Source of the DNA: Pseudoalteromonas shioyasakiensis
GTDB lineage: Bacteria; Pseudomonadota; Gammaproteobacteria; Enterobacterales; Alteromonadaceae
NCBI GenBank assembly: GCA_013391845.1
Contig: CP058414.1
Location: 889,501 to 953,500, forward strand
DNA length: 64,000 bases
Reading direction: 5' to 3'
Positions 57,125-64,000 of the stretch are shown here, in pieces (the first letter of the stretch is position 1; every line of letters begins with the position of its first letter). The notes below the pieces were generated by a model. The model worked only from the letters and a program-made list of their open reading frames with translations, was not told the origin of the DNA and made no database searches. A program made the position numbers and the translations under genes.

Positions 57125-58093
57125 TTATCCTATTTGGCTAAAAATATAGCCCTGATATGCAATAAATGCGACTAACAAGAAGCCACCTTCTACTCTATTG
57201 ATACGACGAGCACCTTTAAAGTTCAATGACATGGCCATCAATACAACGGTTGCTGCAATCATAATAAGTGCATCGCGGTTTGCCGCAGAAGGGTCAATAA
57301 TTGAAGGGTTGATAATGCCCGCAAGTGGTAATACAGCGAGTAAATTGAAGATATTTGAGCCAACGATATTACCCAGTGCTAAATCGTCTTCGTTTTTTAG
57401 AACCCCAGCAATACAGGCTGCTAGCTCAGGTAAGCTGGTACCAATGGCAATGATGGTTAAGCCAATAACGAGATCAGATAAACCAAAATATTTTGCAATA
57501 TCAACCGCCGACCCAACTAAAAAATGCGAGCTAATAGGTAATAAAATCATGCCGATGACTAACCAAAATACGGCTGATTTTGTGCTCACGTCGTTCGGGA
57601 CATCTTCACATGCTTCACTGACAAAAGGATCATCTTGGTTTTTCGCGCGCAGTGAGACGATCACTAAGCCACCAATGAATACAGCAAAGGCAACCATCAA
57701 TGCAATGCCCTCAGTGAATGAAAAATAGTTATCTGAAAACACATACCAAGCTGCTACAGAGATTAACAGTACGAGTGGCATTTCGCGTTTAAGCGTCAAA
57801 GATGATACTGAAAGAGGACGCAATAAAGCAGTAACACCAAGTACAAGTAAGATATTGGTGATGTTAGAACCAACCGCATTACCTACTGCAGTATCTGTTT
57901 TATCAGCTAGAGCTGCTGATGCTGATACCATCATTTCAGGCGCAGATGAGCCCATAGCTACTACGGTTAAACCAATGATTAGGGTGGGGATCCCCATGTT
58001 TTTTGCGAGTGCAGCCGCCCCATAAACAAACCGATCGGCACTCCAAACGAGTGCAGCAAAACCAATAATTAAAATGACAAAAGAAGTCACCAT
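57125..58093 (-). CDS. yrbG: Calcium/sodium antiporter YrbG
   Basis: A 322-residue membrane protein with about ten helices and two alpha repeats (VVAMGSSAPEMMVSA with AVGNAVGSNITNI; IIAIGTSLPELAACI with ALGNIVGSNIFNL). These GSSAPE/GTSLPE and GSN motifs are the ion sites of Ca2+:cation antiporters. First gene of the kds-lpt-rpoN direction, divergent from mlaF. Confidence 0.93.
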   Translation of the reverse strand: MVTSFVILIIGFAALVWSADRFVYGAAALAKNMGIPTLIIGLTVVAMGSSAPEMMVSASAALADKTDTAVGNAVGSNITNILLVLGVTALLRPLSVSSLTLKREMPLVLLISVAAWYVFSDNYFSFTEGIALMVAFAVFIGGLVIVSLRAKNQDDPFVSEACEDVPNDVSTKSAVFWLVIGMILLPISSHFLVGSAVDIAKYFGLSDLVIGLTIIAIGTSLPELAACIAGVLKNEDDLALGNIVGSNIFNLLAVLPLAGIINPSIIDPSAANRDALIMIAATVVLMAMSLNFKGARRINRVEGGFLLVAFIAYQGYIFSQIG

Positions 58094-58341
58094 TGTGATA
58101 CGCCAACATTACTTATACAGATGACTGCAAATAGTAACAAAAGCGAAACTGAAAGTATAAGTAAAAGAATGAGCTGGCAAGCATAAAGCGTGCTGGGCGA
58201 GGAATCTAAATTTCAGGTGTGATTAAGTTCTTTGCAGCTAGCTTTAGAATTTATTGATAGGAAATATTACAAAATTTTACGATTTGTTTTTTCCATATTG
58301 ACTAAAAAACCCTTAAAATGGCAAAACTAGTGAAAAAAGTT

Positions 58342-59160
58342 ATGGAGAGCGACTTGTCGCAATCAATAGTAGAAATCAAGGATGTAACCTTTTCACGGGG
58401 CGATAGAATCATATATAAAAATATGAGTTTTAACATTCCGAAAGGCAAGATAACCGCTATCATGGGACCGAGCGGCATTGGTAAGACCACCATGTTACGC
58501 TTAATTGGCGGTCAGCTTAAGCCTGATTCTGGTGACATTTTATTTGAAGGCAACAGTATTCCTGGCATGACTCGCAAGGAACTTTATGCTGCCCGTACCA
58601 AAATGAGTATGCTGTTCCAAAGCGGTGCCTTATTTACCGATATGTCAGTGTTTGACAATATCGCCTTTCCTTTGCGCGAACATACTCAACTTAGCGAAGA
58701 TTTAATTCGTCTTGTCGTTTTAATGAAATTACAAGCCGTCGGTTTACGTGGTGCACAAGATTTAATGCCGTCTGAGCTTTCTGGTGGTATGGCTCGCCGT
58801 GCAGCCCTTGCGCGTTCTATTGCTCTGGACCCTGAACTGATTATGTACGATGAACCTTTTGCTGGCCAAGACCCTATCTCAATGGGGGTGTTAGTAAAGC
58901 TAATTAAATCACTTAATGAGGTGCTAGGTTTATCATCACTTATAGTAACTCATGATGTGACTGAGGTTTTGAGCATTGCTGATCACGTTATCATCATCGC
59001 TGATCAGGGGGTGATAGGGGAAGGTTCACCTGAACAAATGCAAAATCATCAATCTGAGCTAGTGCAGCAGTTTTTAAACGGCTTGTCTGATGGGCCTGTG
59101 CCGTTCCATTATCCAGCTCCTGCTTATGATAAAGAGTTATTGGGAGTGCACAATGCTTGA
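58342..59160 (+). CDS. mlaF: Phospholipid ABC transporter ATPase MlaF
   Basis: A 272-residue ABC ATPase. Walker [10 protein letters not shown], signature [14 protein letters not shown], Walker [13 protein letters not shown]. The Mla system keeps the outer membrane asymmetric. Start at 58342 (MESDLSQS) matches E. coli MlaF length; the frame opens at 58318 with no binding site there. It overlaps mlaE by eight bases. Confidence 0.94.
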   Translation: MESDLSQSIVEIKDVTFSRGDRIIYKNMSFNIPKGKITAIMGPSGIGKTTMLRLIGGQLKPDSGDILFEGNSIPGMTRKELYAARTKMSMLFQSGALFTDMSVFDNIAFPLREHTQLSEDLIRLVVLMKLQAVGLRGAQDLMPSELSGGMARRAALARSIALDPELIMYDEPFAGQDPISMGVLVKLIKSLNEVLGLSSLIVTHDVTEVLSIADHVIIIADQGVIGEGSPEQMQNHQSELVQQFLNGLSDGPVPFHYPAPAYDKELLGVHNA

Positions 59161-59932
59161 TCTATTTCAGAAGTTAGGTCACAAGACGCTAGGCCGGTTT
59201 GCTGCTCTTGGTCGTTCAACACAAATGTTGTTTGGCGCATTAGTGAATATGCCTAACTTCAAAAAAGGCACGCCTTTACTTGTTCGCCAATTATATATGG
59301 TGGGCTCGCAATCTCTTTTAATCATCATGGTATCAGGCCTATTCATCGGGATGGTGCTCGCTCTGCAGGGTTATACCGTTCTAGTAGGTTATGGTGCAGA
59401 AGATAGCTTAGGGCCTTTAGTGGCATTAAGTTTGTTACGCGAATTAGGTCCCGTAGTAACAGCGTTACTGTTTGCAGGGCGGGCGGGTAGTGCGCTTACT
59501 GCTGAAATAGGTTTAATGAAAGCCACTGAGCAATTATCAAGTCTAGAAATGATGGCAATCGACCCACTTAAGCGTATTATTGCGCCGCGTTTTTGGGCTG
59601 GTTTTATTAGTATGCCATTGCTTGCGCTGATTTTTTCGGCAGTTGCTATTATTGGTGCTCACTTAGTTGGTGTTGATTGGCTAGGTGTTGACTCGGGTAG
59701 CTTCTGGTCAATTATGCAAGCACAAGTGTCGTTCCAACAAGATATTGTTAACGGCATAATTAAAAGTTTTGTATTCGCCATGATTGTGACTTGGATCGCT
59801 CTTTACAAAGGCTATGACTGTGTTCCGACTTCTGAAGGTATCAGTAAAGCGACAACAGAGACCGTAGTGCACTCGTCACTGGCAGTATTAGGTTTTGACT
59901 TTATTTTAACCGCGGTAATGTTTACCAGCTAA
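59153..59932 (+). CDS. mlaE: Phospholipid ABC transporter permease MlaE
   Basis: A 259-residue permease with about five helices. The [26 protein letters not shown] stretch with [21 protein letters not shown] is the MlaE signature. GGGAG precedes the ATG, which lies inside mlaF. The longer frame from 59090 overlaps mlaF and is rejected. Confidence 0.95.
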   Translation: MLDLFQKLGHKTLGRFAALGRSTQMLFGALVNMPNFKKGTPLLVRQLYMVGSQSLLIIMVSGLFIGMVLALQGYTVLVGYGAEDSLGPLVALSLLRELGPVVTALLFAGRAGSALTAEIGLMKATEQLSSLEMMAIDPLKRIIAPRFWAGFISMPLLALIFSAVAIIGAHLVGVDWLGVDSGSFWSIMQAQVSFQQDIVNGIIKSFVFAMIVTWIALYKGYDCVPTSEGISKATTETVVHSSLAVLGFDFILTAVMFTS

Positions 59933-59945
59933 TTAGGGTATAAAG

Positions 59946-60494
59946 ATGAATTCACGGAAATTAGAAATTTTAGTTGGCTTTTTTGTAGCCCTTGGTATCG
60001 CTGCATTTGCATTACTAGCATTGAAAGTTGCCAATGCTGGTATTAGTGGTAGCGGTGAAACTTACCAACTAAATGCAAAGTTTGAAAATATTGGCTCTTT
60101 AAAGGCCAGAGCACCTATTAAAGTAGGTGGTGTTGTTGTTGGTCGAGTTGAGTCTATTTTCATTCACCCGAAAGAGTTTGTGCCAGTCGTTAACATGGCG
60201 ATTGATGCAAATTATTTATGTAAATTTTCAGACACAACATCTATCTCAATTTTAACATCAGGTATTTTAGGTGAGCAGTACTTAGGCATTAATCCTGTTA
60301 TTGCAGCTGAGTCTGCTGAGCAACGCTGTATGGGTGAGGATGTAACTGCAAGTGAGCATGATTCAGATTTAGATGATTTATTTGGTGTTGAAAGCAAAGC
60401 GCTTTCAGATGGTGATTACATTACTGATACAAAATCAGCGCTTGTTTTAGAAGAGTTAATTGGTCAGTTCTTATTCAACCAAGGTGGTGAGTAA
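59946..60494 (+). CDS. mlaD: MlaD, MCE-domain substrate-binding protein
   Basis: A 182-residue protein with an N-terminal membrane anchor (about 7-27) and an MCE domain (about 38-118; FENIGSLKARAPIKVGGVVVGRVESI). It forms the hexameric ring on MlaFE. It lies 13 bases after mlaE. Confidence 0.94.
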   Translation: MNSRKLEILVGFFVALGIAAFALLALKVANAGISGSGETYQLNAKFENIGSLKARAPIKVGGVVVGRVESIFIHPKEFVPVVNMAIDANYLCKFSDTTSISILTSGILGEQYLGINPVIAAESAEQRCMGEDVTASEHDSDLDDLFGVESKALSDGDYITDTKSALVLEELIGQFLFNQGGE

Positions 60495-60496
60495 TT

Positions 60497-61174
60497 ATGT
60501 TTAAGAAGTTTTTATTGTGTATTGGTGTGTTGTTTTCGCTTAACACACATGCTGCTGAGCCTGCGGTTGATTTAAAAGACCCGTATAAAATGGTACGTAC
60601 GGTGTCTGATAATACCTTTGCACGTATTACTAAAGATCAACCGATTATTGCAAAAAACAAAGAGCATTTACGTGTTATCGTTGAAGAAGAGTTGATGCCT
60701 TACATTGATTATAAATATGCTGCACTACGTGTGCTTGGTAATCATGTGTCGAAGGTGCGTGCAATCGAAGATAAAGATGAAAAAGCGAAAGCGATTAAGG
60801 AACTACAACGCTTTATCGACGTTTTCCAAAAGTATTTAATTGCCACCTACGCTGGCGTGTTTACTCAATACACTAACCAAAGTGTTGAGTTTGCTCCGGC
60901 ACAACCATTTAAGGGTAAAGACGTGGTGGTCGTTAAAACCAAAATTGTTGAAGCCGGTAAACCTGATATCAGAATCGACTTTAAAGTACGTGAAGACCGC
61001 AGTGGTGACTGGGGCGCGTACGATATGATTGCAGAAGGTATTAGTTTGCTTGATGCTAAACAAAGTGAATTACAAGGTATTTTACGCCAACATGGTCTAG
61101 ATTATGTTAGTGACTTACTTGAGCAGAAGAGCCAACTGCCAGTGCAATTTAGAGGTAATGGTGGCGATGAGTAA
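60497..61174 (+). CDS. mlaC: MlaC, periplasmic phospholipid carrier
   Basis: A 225-residue protein with a signal peptide (1-19, ending THA) and the Tol-Ttg2 domain (ELMPYIDYKYAALRVLGNHV; FKVREDRSGDWGAYDMIAEGISLLD). It ferries phospholipid between MlaA-porin and MlaD. Two bases after mlaD; overlaps mlaB by eight bases. Confidence 0.93.
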   Translation: MFKKFLLCIGVLFSLNTHAAEPAVDLKDPYKMVRTVSDNTFARITKDQPIIAKNKEHLRVIVEEELMPYIDYKYAALRVLGNHVSKVRAIEDKDEKAKAIKELQRFIDVFQKYLIATYAGVFTQYTNQSVEFAPAQPFKGKDVVVVKTKIVEAGKPDIRIDFKVREDRSGDWGAYDMIAEGISLLDAKQSELQGILRQHGLDYVSDLLEQKSQLPVQFRGNGGDE

Positions 61175-61460
61175 AGTCGAGATTACTCAACTTGAAGATA
61201 ACCAGTTTCGAGTCAGTGGTGAACTGACTCGAAATTCAATTGGCCGTGAACGCCTTCTGAACGTCAAGCCAGATTCTAGCCATAAAACATGGTATTTTGA
61301 CCTTTCTGGGTTATCTAGGGTTGACACGGCGGGCTTAGCTTGGTTAATTCACTCTTTCGCAGAATTAAAGCAGCAAGGTATTCACCTTGAACTGCAAAAT
61401 AGCCCTGAACAATTGCAAAACTTGATGCAGTTGGGTCAGGTCACAAACCTATTTGAGTGA
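61167..61460 (+). CDS. mlaB: MlaB, STAS-domain protein
   Basis: A 97-residue STAS domain ([41 protein letters not shown]). It stabilises MlaF. Start at 61167; the open frame from 61104 lies inside mlaC. It overlaps the region before ibaG. Confidence 0.9.
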   Translation: MSKVEITQLEDNQFRVSGELTRNSIGRERLLNVKPDSSHKTWYFDLSGLSRVDTAGLAWLIHSFAELKQQGIHLELQNSPEQLQNLMQLGQVTNLFE

Positions 61461-61465
61461 GATTT

Positions 61466-61723
61466 ATGGAAACAAGCCAAGTCGAAACGTTATTACGCGA
61501 CGAACTAAAACTAGATGAAGTGATTGTTAAAGCAAATGGTAGCCACTACGAAGTGATTGCTGTTGGTGAGTGTTTTGATGGCTTATCTCGCGTGAAGAAG
61601 CAGCAGTTGGTTTATGCTCCGTTAATGTCAACAATCTCAGACGGTACAATCCACGCTGTATCTATCAAAGCGTTTACACCGACTGAATGGAAACGCGAAC
61701 AAAAATTCATTTTACCTCAATAG
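61466..61723 (+). CDS. ibaG: BolA family protein IbaG
   Basis: An 85-residue BolA fold ([35 protein letters not shown]). The conserved Cys in GECF fits iron-sulfur/glutaredoxin partnership. ATG at 61466. As in E. coli, it lies between mlaB and murA. Confidence 0.93.
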   Translation: METSQVETLLRDELKLDEVIVKANGSHYEVIAVGECFDGLSRVKKQQLVYAPLMSTISDGTIHAVSIKAFTPTEWKREQKFILPQ

Positions 61724-62998
<1,275 letters not shown>

Positions 62999-63013
62999 TC
63001 GCTAAATACTTAT

Positions 63014-63045
63014 AAAAAAGGCCTAACGAATGTTAGGCCTTTTTT
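63014..63045 (+). terminator. Terminator of the mla-murA operon
   Basis: AAAAAAGGCCTAAC, loop GAAT, GTTAGGCCTTTTTT. Symmetric, so it may act on both strands. Confidence 0.9.
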
Positions 63046-63064
63046 ATATCTGTATGTCTCTGTA

Positions 63065-63232
63065 ATTATACCAATCCGCAATAATGCTTAATCATTTTGA
63101 GGGATTAAACCTGTCGCTACCTGCGTTAAAAATTTCTGATTTAGAACAACTAAATAACGAAACTTTTGCCTTGTTATCAACGAGGTTTTATTGCCTCAAA
63201 ATAGACCACTTTATTAAGCGAATTGGTATTAT
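63065..63232. mobile_element. TACCAATTCGC-type MITE, long copy 2 (158 bp)
   Basis: From ACCAATCCGC (63070) to GCGAATTGGT (63227), flanked by ATTAT on both sides (63065-63069, 63228-63232). Nearly identical to the copy at 46315. The right-hand duplication contains the degS stop codon, so the element entered immediately behind degS. Confidence 0.75.
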
Positions 63233-64000
63233 TGCTCGTCTTCGAGCTCTGCTACGGTCACCATTACTTTTAAAATTTTACCATCGCGGTAAATTTCAAA
63301 TTCAAGCTCTTTACCTGGTTCTGTGTTGGCAAGTTTCTCAAGTACTTGTTGTGGATTTGCTACAGGAATACCACCAATTTTAATAACAATATCCGTTTCT
63401 CTAATGCCTGCTTTCCAAGCTGGGCCAAATGGATCAAGTTGAGAAATGCGCATCCCCGCAACGGGTGTAAAATTGTCGCTTACATCCTTACCTGTACTAT
63501 CGATACCTGTGCCACTAAATCCTAAATAGCCACGTACTACACGACCATGTTTGATCAGCTTATCCATAACATCTTTGGCAATAGAGTAAGGTACTGCAAA
63601 GAAAATACCTTGAATATCGAGGTTCTCGTGAGTTTTAAACTGCGCCGACGTGATACCTACTAAATCACCCCGTGAGTTGACTAACGCGCCACCTGAGTTG
63701 CCTACGTTAATCGCTGCATCCATCTGTAATAGACTACTGTAAGGGCTATCGATTAAGTTCTGTTTGCCTGTGGCACTTATAATACCTTGGGTAATCGTTT
63801 GGCCTAAATTAAGCGGGTTACCAATCGCTAATACTACATCACCAACACGCGGTTTAAATTTATCGTTCACCGGGATTTTCGGTAAGTGCTCGGCGCTGAT
63901 TTTTAACAGTGCTAAATCTGTTTGCGTATCAAAGCCAATCACTTGTACATCATAAAAACGACGGCCATCAGAGAGTGTGACTATAATTAGGTCGGCATTT
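63229..64000 (-). CDS. degS: Serine endoprotease DegS, C-terminal part (start outside window)
   Basis: About 257 residues are visible on the minus strand, up to the right edge. The protease part has the TDLALLKI strand with the catalytic Asp and GNSGGALVN with the nucleophile Ser. A single PDZ domain follows (about the last 95 residues; RGYLGFSG ... PFGPAWKAGIRETDIVIKIGG). One PDZ and the short end fit DegS, not DegP/DegQ. DegS cleaves RseA to trigger sigma E when unfolded porins bind its PDZ. Confidence 0.9.
   Translation of the reverse strand, partial: NADLIIVTLSDGRRFYDVQVIGFDTQTDLALLKISAEHLPKIPVNDKFKPRVGDVVLAIGNPLNLGQTITQGIISATGKQNLIDSPYSSLLQMDAAINVGNSGGALVNSRGDLVGITSAQFKTHENLDIQGIFFAVPYSIAKDVMDKLIKHGRVVRGYLGFSGTGIDSTGKDVSDNFTPVAGMRISQLDPFGPAWKAGIRETDIVIKIGGIPVANPQQVLEKLANTEPGKELEFEIYRDGKILKVMVTVAELEDEQ

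Noticed and set aside
63084..63383. 99-codon plus-strand ORF across the long MITE copy
   Set aside because: It is the translation of the repeat and runs antisense into degS. A similar frame would exist in every copy of the element.

Overview
This is a gammaproteobacterial chromosome segment of moderate GC. Gene content and order point to Pseudoalteromonas or a close relative in the Alteromonadales. The clues are the polA - engB - cytochrome c4 - yihI - hemN order, a complete rpoN/lpt/kds/mla/murA supercluster, TonB-dependent receptors, and intergenic repeats with TACCAATTCGC ends. Nearly all of it is core genome. I see no prophage, CRISPR array, transposase or obvious defence island.

Layout. 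1-2 kb: 5' end of a GAF-type signalling protein, cytochrome c5, and an elbB gene split by a one-base frameshift. 2.3-12.6 kb: polA, a secreted lipase, a candidate sRNA with an orphan terminator, yceI, a DUF1285 gene, engB, cytochrome c4, a strong CsrB/CsrC-type sRNA candidate, yihI, a DUF2489 gene and hemN. This matches the E. coli order polA-spf-yihA-csrC-yihI-hemN. 12.9-18 kb: tRNA-Ile(CAU), an ECF sigma factor between two membrane-protein genes plus a 43-aa membrane ORF, galE, small hypotheticals and REP-like repeats. 18-21 kb: the EF-P module (epmB, efp, epmA) with a 266-bp MITE-like element at the 3' end of epmB. 21-24.4 kb: a TonB receptor, a thioesterase and a META lipoprotein. 24.4-31 kb: a TPP riboswitch and thiC-thiO-thiS-thiG-thiDE-thiF. 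31-38.6 kb: psd, rsgA, orn, a tRNA-Gly(GCC) tandem array with tRNA 5'-end chimeras, yjbQ, cheX, zur, marC, a lipoprotein and dusA. 38.8-43.8 kb: a psp operon behind a sigma-54-like promoter, a PCu(A)C copper chaperone, and DUF2333, TIGR04219, TIGR03899 and SRPBCC genes. 44-50 kb: a REC-GGDEF-EAL regulator, ygiQ and mgtE. 50.3-63 kb: ptsO-rapZ-ptsN-hpf-rpoN-lptB-lptA-lptC-kdsC-kdsD-yrbG, divergent from mlaFEDCB-ibaG-murA. 63.2-64 kb: the 3' part of degS.

How the genes fit together. The thiamine operon builds both moieties aerobically: ThiC for the pyrimidine; ThiO, ThiS, ThiG and ThiF for the thiazole; the ThiDE fusion for phosphorylation and coupling. A riboswitch senses the product. YjbQ, a secondary thiamine-phosphate synthase candidate, lies 4 kb away. 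The lpt/kds genes supply and export LPS while mla retrieves phospholipid, so the divergent clusters cover outer-membrane asymmetry. rpoN (sigma 54) is near a psp operon whose promoter looks sigma-54-dependent. Stable RNAs cluster in the 6-13 kb and 33-35 kb regions.

The most unusual items are the two candidate sRNAs at the syntenic positions of Spot 42 and CsrC, the tRNA-Gly array that alternates intact tRNAs with tRNA-5'-end chimeras, a membrane-anchored SRPBCC gene that appears to start at AUU, the MITE that supplies the last codons and stop of epmB, and a four-copy MITE family in two size classes. All calls come from reading the sequence. No database search was run.
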